The notes: a model not told the origin generated them from the letters alone. A DNA stretch of 64,000 nt from Ectobacillus funiculus (GCF_004138295.1 NZ_SCFM01000033.1:1-64000), one strand, 5' to 3'. Positions 27,393 to 36,403 are shown, counted from the first letter of the stretch. Numbers and translations are program-made.

Positions 27393-28181
27393 TTATGCTT
27401 CGAAAACTTGAAGCAATTCTTTTGTATAGGGATGTCTGCTCTCCGAAAATAGGTCTTGTTTCTGGCATGTATCTACAATACGGCCTTGCTGCATCAACAT
27501 AATACGTTGGCTCATAAAATTAACAGCTGCAAGATCATGGGAAATAAACAAATAGGAAAGCTGTAATTCTTCTTGCAAATCCTTCAATAGATTTAAAATT
27601 TTAGCTTGTATCGACACATCTAGACTGGCTGTCGGCTCATCTAGAATGATTAAAGAAGGCTCTATGCTAATAGCTCGAGCAATACTCACTCGCTGCTTCT
27701 GCCCCCCGCTCAGCTCATGGGGATAGGAATATAGATACTTTGACGGGATATCCACCATATCAAGCAAATATTCCCCAGCTTTCTTTCGATCATCGCGAAA
27801 ACCTTTTAAAAAGGAAGGCTGTATACCCTTTTGAACATCTAACGGCTCCATTAAAGAATCGATAATTTTTAATTTAGGATTTAAGGAAGCCGCAGGATTT
27901 TGAAAAACAGCCTGAAGCTCTCTTCTAACACTCCGCATATTTTCTTTACTTAACTCATGTAACGGTTTCCCATTCAGCCAAACCTCTCCTTGATCTACTT
28001 TTTCCAGCATTAATAAGCATCTGGCTAACGTGCTCTTTCCGCTTCCGCTTTCTCCTACTAGGCCTAAACATTCTCCTTTGTGAATCTCTAACGATACTTG
28101 ATCCACAGCTTTATGCCCGCATGAATATTGTTTCGTAATGCGGCCGGCTATTAAAACTTTCTGCCCTGCTGTCTTCAACAT
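27393..28181 (-). CDS. ABC transporter ATPase, NikE/OppF-like
   Basis: 262 aa. Walker [10 protein letters not shown], signature [14 protein letters not shown], and Walker [13 protein letters not shown] are present. It belongs to the peptide/nickel family (F-type ATPase) and pairs with the product of the upstream gene. The C-terminal oligopeptide-type extension is short. Fifth gene of the SBP-permease-permease-ATPase-ATPase operon. Confidence 0.9.
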   Translation of the reverse strand: MLKTAGQKVLIAGRITKQYSCGHKAVDQVSLEIHKGECLGLVGESGSGKSTLARCLLMLEKVDQGEVWLNGKPLHELSKENMRSVRRELQAVFQNPAASLNPKLKIIDSLMEPLDVQKGIQPSFLKGFRDDRKKAGEYLLDMVDIPSKYLYSYPHELSGGQKQRVSIARAISIEPSLIILDEPTASLDVSIQAKILNLLKDLQEELQLSYLFISHDLAAVNFMSQRIMLMQQGRIVDTCQKQDLFSESRHPYTKELLQVFEA

Positions 28182-28194
28182 ATCCTCTCCCTTT

Positions 28195-29016
28195 TTATAT
28201 GAGTACTGCTTCTTTTTCAGCTATCGTTAACAGGCGTGATGGTGTCTCCCTTAAAGGAGGAATCGCTGTAAATAATTGTTTCGTGTATGGATGCTGAGGC
28301 TTCTCAAAAATAGCACCCTTCTCTCCAGCCTCTACAATCTCACCTCGCAGCATAATCGCCATTGTATCCGCGTATTTACGGACGTGCCGCAAATCATGTG
28401 TAATGAATAACACGGCACAGTTTGTTTGCTCTTTTAAATCAGCAATCAGCTCCAATACGCTCATCGCTGTCATGCCGTCAAGAGCAGTAGTCGGTTCATC
28501 CGCAATTAATAACTTTGGCTTTAAAATCATCGCCATTGCAATAGCGGCTCTTTGCAGCTGCCCGCCACTTAATTGGAAAGGATAGCTTTTGTAGACTCTC
28601 TCTTCCGGAAGCTGCACATTTTTAAGAGAAAGCAAGGAATATTCTTTTCTCTCTTTTCTAGACATACTCGTATGTGTTTTCAGCATCTCATCAAACTGTT
28701 TCCCGATCGTTATAAAAGGTGTAAAAGCTCCCTGGTAATCCTGAAAGATATAAGAAATATCTTTGCCACGAATGTTTTGCAGTTCCTTTTCGGTCAGCAT
28801 GGATACATCTAAGTTTTGCAGAAGGATGCTTCCCAATCGAACCTCCAATCCAGCTGGCAAAAGACCTCCAATAGCAGAAGCTGTCACACTTTTTCCACTT
28901 CCGCTCTCTCCTACCAACGCCAACCATTCTCCTTCATGGATCGTAAGACTAACATTATTTACAATCGTATTGTCCTGATGTTGAATTGTAAGCTCCTTAA
29001 TTGTTAAGATGGCCAT
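28195..29016 (-). CDS. ABC transporter ATPase, NikD/OppD-like
   Basis: 273 aa with Walker [10 protein letters not shown], signature LSGGQLQRAAIAM, Walker B LLIADEPTTALD. D-type ATPase of the peptide/nickel importer family. Its ATG overlaps the TAA of the C-type permease by one base. It energises import together with the 27393 product. Confidence 0.9.
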   Translation of the reverse strand: MAILTIKELTIQHQDNTIVNNVSLTIHEGEWLALVGESGSGKSVTASAIGGLLPAGLEVRLGSILLQNLDVSMLTEKELQNIRGKDISYIFQDYQGAFTPFITIGKQFDEMLKTHTSMSRKERKEYSLLSLKNVQLPEERVYKSYPFQLSGGQLQRAAIAMAMILKPKLLIADEPTTALDGMTAMSVLELIADLKEQTNCAVLFITHDLRHVRKYADTMAIMLRGEIVEAGEKGAIFEKPQHPYTKQLFTAIPPLRETPSRLLTIAEKEAVLI

Positions 29017-29849
29017 TATATTTCTCCTTTTTGATTTTTCACATCAAAGCGGTCTCTTAAGAAATCTCCTAATAAATTAGACATAAGCACAACAATCATA
29101 ATCGCTAATCCTGGTATCACCATTAAATGAGGTGCATGATAAAAAAATGCTTTTCCTTCATTTAACATTGCTCCCCACTCCGGAGCAGGAGGTTGAGCTC
29201 CTAATCCAATATAAGAAAGAGAAGCAATCATCAAAATGATCTTTCCAACATCTAATGTAGCCAGCACCATCACATTTCCTACTACATGAGGAATCATATG
29301 TTTACGTAAAACTCCAATAGAACTCAGTCCATTAATTTTGGCCATTGTAATATAGTCTCTTTGCTTCTCTGACAATACAATGCTTCTTGCCAATCTCGCA
29401 TAACCAACCCATTTGACCATAACGATAGCAAACACAAGATTGAACATTCCTGGTCCTAACAAGCCGCTTAATATAATAGCGACAATATAATCAGGGAAGG
29501 CCATAAAAGCATCTACCATTCTCATAAAAAATCGATCTATTTTTCCTCCAAGATAACCAGCAAGAAGGCCGATTGGTACACCAATACATAATGAGATCGC
29601 TAAAACAAGAACACTTATTCCAACAGTCATTTGAGAACCTGCTAGAATACGTGAAAACACATCTCTTCCTAAATGATCGGTCCCTAATACATGCTCTGCA
29701 CTGATTCCCCTCAATCGTTCCTCCATGTTGACGTATACCGGATCATGGGGAGCAATAAAAGGCGCTGCTAATAAAAAAATAAAAACGAACATCACAAAAC
29801 TAGTAACATATAAGGCTGAACAGGATGTAAACACACTTTTTCGTATCAT
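29016..29849 (-). CDS. ABC transporter permease, NikC/OppC-like
   Basis: 277 aa. One N-terminal helix, then PVYVNMEERLRGIS, the LGTDHLGRDVFSRI motif typical of C-type permeases, and the EAA loop near YITMAKINGLSSIGVLRKH. Overlaps the B-type permease end by 4 nt (ATGA). Inner-membrane channel half of the importer. Confidence 0.9.
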   Translation of the reverse strand: MIRKSVFTSCSALYVTSFVMFVFIFLLAAPFIAPHDPVYVNMEERLRGISAEHVLGTDHLGRDVFSRILAGSQMTVGISVLVLAISLCIGVPIGLLAGYLGGKIDRFFMRMVDAFMAFPDYIVAIILSGLLGPGMFNLVFAIVMVKWVGYARLARSIVLSEKQRDYITMAKINGLSSIGVLRKHMIPHVVGNVMVLATLDVGKIILMIASLSYIGLGAQPPAPEWGAMLNEGKAFFYHAPHLMVIPGLAIMIVVLMSNLLGDFLRDRFDVKNQKGEI

Positions 29850-30787
29850 CGACGCTCCACCTCCTTCAGTCGAATCTCAGGATTTAAAAACCGATACGAA
29901 AGATCGACTAATAGGTTTATTATGACAATAAAGAGACCCATAAAAAGAATGTAACCTTGTATAATCGGATAATCTCTTCGGACAATTGCCTCTACTACCA
30001 ATTTCCCAACACCTGGATAAGCGAACAACACTTCAATAATGACTGTCCCGCCTAATAAGCTTCCTAGGCTGACGCCAAAGATCGTAATAACAGGCATCAG
30101 ACTGTGGCGGAATGCATGAAAGAAAAAAATCCTTTTTCCACTCAGCCCTCGGGCTTTTGCCGAACGGATAAAATCTTGGCCTAAGGTTTCCAATAAGCTG
30201 GACCGTAACAGTCTAATGTACACCGCAGATAATGCAAGACCTAATGTAAGAGACGGCAAAATCAAATGAAGAAATGTCCCTTTCCCCATTGATGGTAACC
30301 ATCCCAGTCTTACCGAGAAAAACTGAATAAAAAGCAATCCTAGCCAAAAGCTAGGAACTGAAGCGCCAATTAAGGCAATTACTCTGCTTACGTGGTCAAT
30401 CCATTTGTTTTTGGATAAGGCAGCAAGTGTCCCAATAGGAACCGCAATCAGCGTCATTACTATAAGTGACGTAATGCTGAGCGTAAGCGTAGCAGGGAAT
30501 TTTTCTGCCAGTTCATCTAAAACAGGCTGACTGGTCATATATGAATATCCTAAATCAAACTGGAAGAAGCGTATTAACCAATTCCAATACTGAATGTATA
30601 TCGGTTTATTAAATCCTAATTCATCTCTCAGCTCTTCTATCTGTTCATCAGATATAGCCACATCATCAATATTTAATATATATCGAACAGGATCACCTGG
30701 AGCTGCTTTCATAAATACAAAGCTAATAAAAGAAAGCAACAATAAAAACAAGACGAGTTCCAGCATTCGTTTTCCTATTTGTTTCAT
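29846..30787 (-). CDS. ABC transporter permease, NikB/OppB-like
   Basis: 313 aa. N-terminal helix with PGDPVRYIL, about six membrane helices, and the EAA loop QDFIRSAKARGLSGKRI. It overlaps the stop of the substrate-binding protein gene by 4 nt, so the operon is tightly coupled. Confidence 0.9.
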   Translation of the reverse strand: MKQIGKRMLELVLFLLLLSFISFVFMKAAPGDPVRYILNIDDVAISDEQIEELRDELGFNKPIYIQYWNWLIRFFQFDLGYSYMTSQPVLDELAEKFPATLTLSITSLIVMTLIAVPIGTLAALSKNKWIDHVSRVIALIGASVPSFWLGLLFIQFFSVRLGWLPSMGKGTFLHLILPSLTLGLALSAVYIRLLRSSLLETLGQDFIRSAKARGLSGKRIFFFHAFRHSLMPVITIFGVSLGSLLGGTVIIEVLFAYPGVGKLVVEAIVRRDYPIIQGYILFMGLFIVIINLLVDLSYRFLNPEIRLKEVERR

Positions 30788-32319
30788 GTTGTCTTCACAT
30801 CTAAATCTTTCGTCAAAATATAGTACTCGCTTTTACTTGTTTTCCAGCCCTTCACATAGTCCTTATATGCGACAAAATTGTGAGGATGAACAATAAACGA
30901 ATGAAGTGCTTCCTGATCAATAATAGTAATGGCCTCCTTTGCTAATCCATTCCGCTTTTCTTCCTCCACTGTGTGATTTAACTCATCTATCAGACCAATT
31001 AGTTTCTCATGTCTAATTTGTCCTGGATTGATTGCACCGCCTGGCATATATGCAGAGTTGAGGAAATAACTCGCATCTCCTCTTGGGGCGGTAATCAAGC
31101 TGTATGTAGCTAAATCCCAATCCTGATTTTGGGCCAAATACTCATCCATGTTTTCTACTTGCTGAATTTCAATGGCAATACCAAGCTCTTTTGCATTAGA
31201 TTGCAGAAGCTGAGCCATTAATGGAAGTTCAGGACGATAAGAATACGTTAATAATTTAAATGAAAGAGGCTTTCCATCCTTCATCGCCTTTCCGTCTTTC
31301 ATTTTGTACCCTGCTGCTTCCAAGTATTTTCTAGCAGCATCTAAGCTAAATATTTTTTTCTCATAAGAAGGAGCAAAAGGAAAATCCGGTAAGAATGGAC
31401 CGTCCGCAACTGTCGCTTGCCCTGCCATAATGCTCTCTGCCACTGCTTTACGATCAATAAGAGCATCAACTGCTTTTCTCACATTGAGATCCTTTAAAGC
31501 TTCTTTTCCGGTATTGTACATCAATAGATGCGTTCGCAAGCTTGGAACTACATCCGTTACAATAGATGTATCATTTTTCAGCCCTTCAATGCTTTCGATA
31601 GCTGGACGATACACAATATCTGCATCTCCAGATTGTAATGCTGCTGTACGGGCATTGGCATCTTCGTTAAATGTAAGTGTTGCACGCTCAAGCTTGGCCT
31701 TCCCGTCCCAATAGCCCTCATATCGTTCTAGTTCCAACCTACTGTTCGCTTCGAATGAAGCAACTTGAAATGGACCTGTTCCAATCGGTTTTTGTTCTAC
31801 ATTTGCTTCACTTACATCAATAATGGCTGTGTTCGGATGAACAAGCTCAGATGGAAACTGTGGTAAAGGCTGTTCGGTTGTGATTGTTAAAACCTGCCCA
31901 TCTGCTGACATCGTTTTAATTTTCAAAGCATTTTTCATTGCTTCACTCACTTCGATGTTCCGCTTCAAAGACCTCTTTACAGCTTCTGCATCAACCTTAC
32001 TGCCATTTTGAAAGGTGATATTCTCTCTAATTGTAAATGTCCATGTTTGTCCGCTATCGTCACTCTTCCATTCTTTTGCAAGCCACGGTTCAAGCTCTGA
32101 GTTCTCATTAATCTTAACAAGAGTTTCTGCTATACCGGCTCTAACCGGTGTATAGTTTAAATGTGGATCTAAGGTCTCACTTGGAAAATTAGAAAGAAAG
32201 GTTAGTTCCTTCTTTTTATCTTCACTTTCACTCTTTGACTCTGTCGAAACTGAGCATGCTGATAAGATTAAAACTAGAATATAAGCTGTTACATGCATGC
32301 TTATTTTTTTTACCGACAT
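30784..32319 (-). CDS. Substrate-binding lipoprotein, NikA/CntA-like
   Basis: 511 aa. A signal peptide ends at the lipobox LSAC (about residue 22). SBP_bac_5 features include LDPHLNYTP, EPWLAKEWKSDD, TFTIRENITFQNG and GTGPFQV. The family includes nickel, staphylopine/opine-metal and peptide binders. A Zur-box-like site 15 bp upstream of the start argues for a zinc-related ligand, for example a zinc-metallophore complex. First gene of an operon with two permeases, two ATPases and a MATE protein. Confidence 0.85.
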   Translation of the reverse strand: MSVKKISMHVTAYILVLILSACSVSTESKSESEDKKKELTFLSNFPSETLDPHLNYTPVRAGIAETLVKINENSELEPWLAKEWKSDDSGQTWTFTIRENITFQNGSKVDAEAVKRSLKRNIEVSEAMKNALKIKTMSADGQVLTITTEQPLPQFPSELVHPNTAIIDVSEANVEQKPIGTGPFQVASFEANSRLELERYEGYWDGKAKLERATLTFNEDANARTAALQSGDADIVYRPAIESIEGLKNDTSIVTDVVPSLRTHLLMYNTGKEALKDLNVRKAVDALIDRKAVAESIMAGQATVADGPFLPDFPFAPSYEKKIFSLDAARKYLEAAGYKMKDGKAMKDGKPLSFKLLTYSYRPELPLMAQLLQSNAKELGIAIEIQQVENMDEYLAQNQDWDLATYSLITAPRGDASYFLNSAYMPGGAINPGQIRHEKLIGLIDELNHTVEEEKRNGLAKEAITIIDQEALHSFIVHPHNFVAYKDYVKGWKTSKSEYYILTKDLDVKTT

Positions 32320-32333
32320 ATCCTAACCCCCTA

Positions 32334-32354
32334 AAATTGAAATCATTACGATTT
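32334..32354. promoter_or_regulatory. Zur-box-like operator upstream of the NikA/CntA-like operon
   Basis: Half-sites AAATTGAAAT and ATTACGATTT separated by one base. The right half is identical to the B. subtilis Zur consensus half-site; the left half agrees at 8 of 10 positions. Confidence 0.75.
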
Positions 32355-32417
32355 ACAACACAAGATAATCCCCTAATTTTTCTATAAATAAAGCTTTCAG
32401 TAACATCGTTATGTTAG

Positions 32418-32567
32418 TTACTTTGTTTCACGGTGTAATGTCACCCTTTTTAGTCTTGGACAGTATTTCTTCAGTTCAATTCGTTCAGGGTTATTCCGCT
32501 TATTTTTTGTTGTAATATAATTACGATCTCCACACTCTGTACACGCTAATGTAATGTTTACACGCAT
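32418..32567 (-). CDS. rpmG: Ribosomal protein L33 paralogue with three of four zinc cysteines
   Basis: 49 aa, typical L33 length. It starts [20 protein letters not shown] and ends LHRETK. Cysteines are Cys9, Cys12 and Cys36; the fourth position has leucine (CPRLKR), so the zinc ribbon is incomplete. GGAGG lies 7 nt before the ATG. Two Zur-box-like sites upstream and its place between two zinc genes suggest it is the L33 copy made under zinc starvation, replacing a zinc-containing form. Confidence 0.9.
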   Translation of the reverse strand: MRVNITLACTECGDRNYITTKNKRNNPERIELKKYCPRLKRVTLHRETK

Positions 32568-32665
32568 CTGAAATTCCTCCTAATAACATTTAGTATAATT
32601 TTACAACTGTAAGACATGCTTTTTTATAAATAAATCCTATGAATGTATCGTGATCTACTTCACTC

Positions 32666-32686
32666 AAATCAAAATAATTACGATTT
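32666..32686. promoter_or_regulatory. Zur-box-like operator upstream of rpmG
   Basis: AAATCAAAAT and ATTACGATTT half-sites with a one-base spacer, about 100 bp before the rpmG start. Confidence 0.75.
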
Positions 32687-32757
32687 GATGAGTATAGAAT
32701 TCCTAAAAATTTTTTAGTTTATAATTCGTTAACCCTTTATACATAGAAGCTCAATAT

Positions 32758-32778
32758 AAACCGTAATTATTCTTATTT
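32758..32778. promoter_or_regulatory. Second, weaker Zur-box-like site between the GTPase gene and rpmG
   Basis: AAACCGTAAT and ATTCTTATTT half-sites with one base between. The left half matches the consensus at 9 of 10, the right at 7 of 10. Confidence 0.5.
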
Positions 32779-32845
32779 AAAACCAATAATGCAGGAGCTC
32801 TATAAAAAAGTCAATACATGAGGTTTTATTTTATAATCAAATAAC

Positions 32846-34033
32846 CTACTCCATTACCGTAAATGGCGGAAGCGGATCTCGAAATGTAGACCAATCCTCT
32901 ATCATCTCTTGATCTGTTAACAAGCATTTGTCTAATGATTCCTCAATTTCCGCTCTATCGATATCAATCCCAATCATAACAACCTCTGTCATTCTATCCC
33001 CGTATACACTATCCCATTTTTGCAATAGTCCAGGTTCTTCTTGTAATATTCGCTGTATCTCCTGCTCGGGATAGGCAGCAATCCATTCACCGGCACCTTG
33101 AATCATAATTGATGTACCTGCTTGTGAAAGTAAACCTGTCATATCATTACGAGATGCCAGCCAAAAGAATCCCTTAGCTCGAACTACATCTATAGGCCAG
33201 TCCTCTAACCACCTCATAAAACGCTCAGGATGAAACGGGCGTCTTCTTCGATACACAAAAGAGGTAATGCCATATTCCTCTGTTTCTGGTGTGTGTTCTT
33301 CGTTTAATTCTTTCATCCAGCCAGCGCTCTCACTAGCCTTCTCAAAATCAAATAACCTTGTATCTATTACTTTGTCCAACGACACATGAGCATGATTTGT
33401 CTCAATAACGTGTGCATCCGGATTCAATTTTTGCAGTACTGCTTTTAACTCTAATACATCCTCTCTTTCAATCAAATCAATTTTGTTAAGTAAAATAACA
33501 TTCGCAAATTCAATCTGATCAATTAAAAGGTCGACAACTTCCCTTGTATCATTTTCATCATCGGTTTGTTTCCGGTCAAGTAAGCTGTCTCCTGAAGAAA
33601 AATCATTCCAGAAACGATTAGCATCAACAACTGTTACCATCGTATCAAGTGTACACATCTTTGATAAATCAATCCCAAGATTCTCATCTACATATGTAAA
33701 TGTTTGTGCAACAGGGACAGGCTCACTAATTCCTGTTGACTCAATCACAATATAATCAATGTCGCCGGATTTCACTAGCTTCTCTACCTCAATAATTAAA
33801 TCTTCCCTTAATGTGCAGCAAATACATCCATTCTGCATCTCAACCAGTTTTTCTTCTGTACGAGAAAATCCTCCTTGTTTGACTAGTGAAGCATCTATAT
33901 TAATTTCACTCATATCATTTACGATAACAGCTACTCTTTTATCTTCACGATTTTTTAAAATATGGTTTAATAAAGTTGTTTTTCCTGAACCTAAATAACC
34001 ACTTAAAACCGTAACGGGAATCTTCTTTTTCAT
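32846..34033 (-). CDS. COG0523 (CobW/ZigA-type) GTP-binding metal chaperone
   Basis: 395 aa. Walker [12 protein letters not shown], the hallmark CxCC metal motif in NGCICCTLR, and the guanine specificity motif NKID are visible; the C-terminal CobW_C domain follows from about residue 250. Zur-regulated members such as B. subtilis YciC/ZagA deliver zinc to client enzymes during zinc depletion. AGGAGAGG lies before the ATG and a Zur-box-like site lies about 24 bp upstream. Together with rpmG and the importer it forms a zinc-starvation locus. Confidence 0.88.
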   Translation of the reverse strand: MKKKIPVTVLSGYLGSGKTTLLNHILKNREDKRVAVIVNDMSEINIDASLVKQGGFSRTEEKLVEMQNGCICCTLREDLIIEVEKLVKSGDIDYIVIESTGISEPVPVAQTFTYVDENLGIDLSKMCTLDTMVTVVDANRFWNDFSSGDSLLDRKQTDDENDTREVVDLLIDQIEFANVILLNKIDLIEREDVLELKAVLQKLNPDAHVIETNHAHVSLDKVIDTRLFDFEKASESAGWMKELNEEHTPETEEYGITSFVYRRRRPFHPERFMRWLEDWPIDVVRAKGFFWLASRNDMTGLLSQAGTSIMIQGAGEWIAAYPEQEIQRILQEEPGLLQKWDSVYGDRMTEVVMIGIDIDRAEIEESLDKCLLTDQEMIEDWSTFRDPLPPFTVME

Positions 34034-34056
34034 AAAAACCTCTCCTATCTAAGTAA

Positions 34057-34077
34057 TAACAGTTATTATTACGATTT
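34057..34077. promoter_or_regulatory. Zur-box-like operator upstream of the COG0523 gene
   Basis: The half-site ATTACGATTT (34068-34077) is perfect; the left half TAACAGTTAT matches the consensus at 6 of 10. Confidence 0.6.
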
Positions 34078-34270
34078 ATGTATCGTACTGCTCCAACTCT
34101 TTCATGTCTCCTCCTAATCATCCAATAGATACAACCTTCAGTAACGTATATAGTCGTTAGACCGAGCAGAAACTTAACAGATTGTATTTATAACAGCCTC
34201 TATTCTTCCATACAATTCTTTAGTGCTTTTTCACTTACTTGAAATACCTACATAGATCTCTACCCTTTCG

Positions 34271-34307
34271 TATAATTTAAAACGAAATCATTTCGTTTTA
34301 AATTATA
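34271..34307. promoter_or_regulatory. Perfect 37-bp AT-rich palindrome
   Basis: Eighteen bases on each side of a central C (34289) are exact reverse complements, with core AACGAAAT c ATTTCGTT. There is no loop to speak of, so an operator for a dimeric or tetrameric repressor is more likely than a terminator. It lies about 240 bp upstream of the COG0523 gene. No regulator can be assigned. Confidence 0.6.
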
Positions 34308-34345
34308 GCACTCTTTCTTTAGGATGCATACTACCTTTTTATGTT

Positions 34346-34412
34346 GTCTCATTAAATTTCTCACTACGTCAAATGATCTCCCGGCTAGAAATTTATATTT
34401 TCTTAAAGTGTA
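34346..34412 (+). repeat. Family A repeat, copy A5, right half only
   Basis: ATTAAATTTCTCACTACGTC, then CGGCTAGAAATTTATATTTT and CTTAAAGTGTAAAAA. The left half (hairpin 1 and the GGGCGAAGACAG block) is missing. A terminator for the fructokinase gene follows. Confidence 0.7.
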
Positions 34413-34417
34413 AAAAC

Positions 34418-34447
34418 ACAAAAAGAGGGATTACTCCCCCTTTTTTG
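34418..34447 (-). terminator. Terminator of the fructokinase gene
   Basis: CACAAAAAGAGGGA and TCCCCCTTTTTTG form an imperfect stem; in the minus direction it is followed by TTTTTGTG and TTTTTACACT. Confidence 0.6.
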
Positions 34448-34528
34448 CTTTCTTTGCTGTTCACCTATCCAGTTTTTATGTTCCATTCCTCTGAAAAAGA
34501 ACCGGTTCCATTCATGGACAGTATTATA

Positions 34529-35473
34529 CTAGCATTTCTCAGCAAGCTCCAATACCTGTTCTAGAGTAGGAAGTGCTGTCATCGCACCTTTTTTCGATGC
34601 TGCCAAGCCACCAGATACACTCGCGAATTTCGCAAACTGCTCTAAATCACTTACAGTCGCAGCTGCTCCGTTAAACTCATGGAAGCTGTACAAAATACCT
34701 GATACATATGCATCACCTGCTCCAGTTGTATCGACTGCCTGCACCTTCATCGCAGATACCTTGCTCATATTCTTGCCTGCCGCAACATAGCTTCCCTCTG
34801 CTCCAAGCGTTACAAAAATGTACGGGATATTATAAATAGATAGTGCCTTCAGCCCTTGCTCAATATCCGTATGGCCCGTTAAAAATTCCAATTCCTCTTC
34901 AGAAATTTTCAAAATATCCGTATGACTCATCATAGACAAAATTGTTTCACGCGCTTCCTCTGCACTATTCCAAAGCCCAAGACGAAGGTTCGGATCATAC
35001 GAAACAAGAACACCGTGCTTTTTCGCAAGCTCAACTGCACGAATTGTTGCGCTGCGGGATGGCTCATGAATAAGGGAAATAGAACCAAAATGCAAAAGCT
35101 TGCTCCCTTCAAACAAACTCTCATCCATATCCTCTTCACTTAGCAACTGATCAGCACTGCGGTCGACAAAAAATTCAAAGCTTCTTTCTCCATTTGCCGC
35201 AAGAGTAACAAAGACAACTCCTGTTTTTGCCTCACTTGTCAGCGGAAGATAGGATGTATCTACACCATAATCATGCAGCGTTTCTTTCAAAAATTCCCCT
35301 AACACATCATTGCCTAATTTCCCGAGAAATGTCGACTTTACGCCAAGTCTCGCCACGCCTACTGCTACATTTGCAGGTGCACCGCCTGGACACTTTTGAT
35401 ATGTCAGATTTGTTTCATCTGTTGGAATAAAATCAATTAATGCTTCACCTAAACAAATAATCCCTTGTTTCAA
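34529..35473 (-). CDS. scrK: Fructokinase (PfkB/ribokinase family)
   Basis: 314 aa from a TTG start at 35473 (AAAGGA at 8 nt); an ATG at 35482 overlaps the RBS. The start MKQGIICLGEALIDF matches the family better from the TTG. CPGGAPANVAVGVARLG is the sugar-binding PfkB motif 1 and DTTGAGDAYVSG near residue 250 is motif 2 with the catalytic Asp. It phosphorylates fructose to fructose-6-phosphate. No sucrose PTS or hydrolase lies next to it; the levanase remnant at 6.2 kb hints at former fructan use. Confidence 0.85.
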   Translation of the reverse strand: MKQGIICLGEALIDFIPTDETNLTYQKCPGGAPANVAVGVARLGVKSTFLGKLGNDVLGEFLKETLHDYGVDTSYLPLTSEAKTGVVFVTLAANGERSFEFFVDRSADQLLSEEDMDESLFEGSKLLHFGSISLIHEPSRSATIRAVELAKKHGVLVSYDPNLRLGLWNSAEEARETILSMMSHTDILKISEEELEFLTGHTDIEQGLKALSIYNIPYIFVTLGAEGSYVAAGKNMSKVSAMKVQAVDTTGAGDAYVSGILYSFHEFNGAAATVSDLEQFAKFASVSGGLAASKKGAMTALPTLEQVLELAEKC

Positions 35474-35663
35474 ACGTAACATCCTTTCTACAACTAGAGT
35501 GATCTACAATTCTATTGTACCATTTCAAAAAACGATGAGAAAGCGGTGTTATCTTTTATATCTCTTCTTCTATAAGAAAATATGCCAGATTCGCTTCCGG
35601 GCGATAATTTACAATTTATTACAGAACAAAAAAACGGTCAGAAATGAATCTGACCGGCTTCTC

Positions 35664-35843
35664 TTATATCTCTTCCAACTCTGCTACCTTCACTTCTACT
35701 GTTTCGTCTGGGTTTGTAATATCATGCACGTTTGCGATACCATTTCCTTCGTCACAGCTTTCAATCCAAACTGAAACACCATGGTATTCAACACGAACAT
35801 TTCCAGGAGACGATAAAATTTGCTTTACACGATTCATATCCAC
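35664..35843 (-). CDS. sspH: H-type small acid-soluble spore protein
   Basis: 59 aa from GTG 35843, 7 nt after GGAGGG; the longer frame to 35915 has no RBS. The start (M)[11 protein letters not shown] and the central [11 protein letters not shown] match SspH-type proteins. Minor spore-core proteins of this family are made in the forespore. A CstR-type operator lies about 130 bp upstream, in the gap after cstR, without an obvious reason. Confidence 0.9.
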   Translation of the reverse strand: MDMNRVKQILSSPGNVRVEYHGVSVWIESCDEGNGIANVHDITNPDETVEVKVAELEEI

Positions 35844-35973
35844 AGAAATACCCTCCTCAATCTTCATACTCTCTTTTATATTCCCGCTTTCCGGCGGAAT
35901 TATAAGTAAAAGCAAGTGTTTTTCTAAGAAGATGAGAAATGATAGGGCAAACCTATTGGTTGTCTCTTTTTAT

Positions 35974-35989
35974 ATACCACTGTAGGTAT
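35974..35989. promoter_or_regulatory. CstR/CsoR-type operator between cstR and sspH
   Basis: ATACCACTGTAGGTAT: the same ATACC-N6-GGTAT layout as the site upstream of cstR. The only downstream gene in this direction is sspH. Confidence 0.6.
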
Positions 35990-36028
35990 TTAAATTCCCA
36001 CGAGAAATCTGCCAACTTCTTTGACAGA

Positions 36029-36292
36029 TTATCTGCTTTTGACAAGAAGCTGAACAGCCTCCTTCACAAGGTCGCGATCGCTGTAATCTCCATTTTCCAT
36101 TTGCTCACGTAAGCAATGCTCTAGATTCGTTCCAACAATCACGCCAATAGCTCGGTCGATTGCGGCACGAGAAGCGCTCAATTGTGTTACAACATCCTTG
36201 CAATCCTGTTTTTCTTCCAGCATTCGAAGAATCCCCCGAATTTGTCCCTCAATCCGTCTGAGACGATTCTTCATTTCTTGCGTATATTCCAT
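36029..36292 (-). CDS. CsoR/CstR-family repressor, probably sulfur-sensing
   Basis: 87 aa, all helical DUF156 family: NRLRRIEGQIRGI at the start, then DCKDVVTQLSASRAAIDRAI and NLEHCLRE. Cys31 and Cys60 correspond to the two reactive cysteines of CstR. The copper-ligand histidine position of CsoR (four residues before the second Cys) holds Asn56, so a persulfide sensor is more likely than a copper sensor. It is preceded by an ATACC-N6-GGTAT operator, indicating autoregulation. The usual partner genes (rhodanese, SQR, persulfide dioxygenase) are not in the window. Confidence 0.85.
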   Translation of the reverse strand: MEYTQEMKNRLRRIEGQIRGILRMLEEKQDCKDVVTQLSASRAAIDRAIGVIVGTNLEHCLREQMENGDYSDRDLVKEAVQLLVKSR

Positions 36293-36311
36293 GCCGCAGC
36301 CTCCTCTTTAT

Positions 36312-36327
36312 ATACCTTTATAGGTAT
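36312..36327. promoter_or_regulatory. Operator upstream of the CstR-like gene
   Basis: ATACCTTTATAGGTAT, about 20 bp before the start codon, with the same half-sites and spacing as 35974-35989. Confidence 0.7.
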
Positions 36328-36403
36328 GATGTTATTACACTACGGCAGACTTGTCAAAGGAATACCCGATGAAGAGAGTCCACTAAAAGGCTGGCTCTTT
36401 CTT

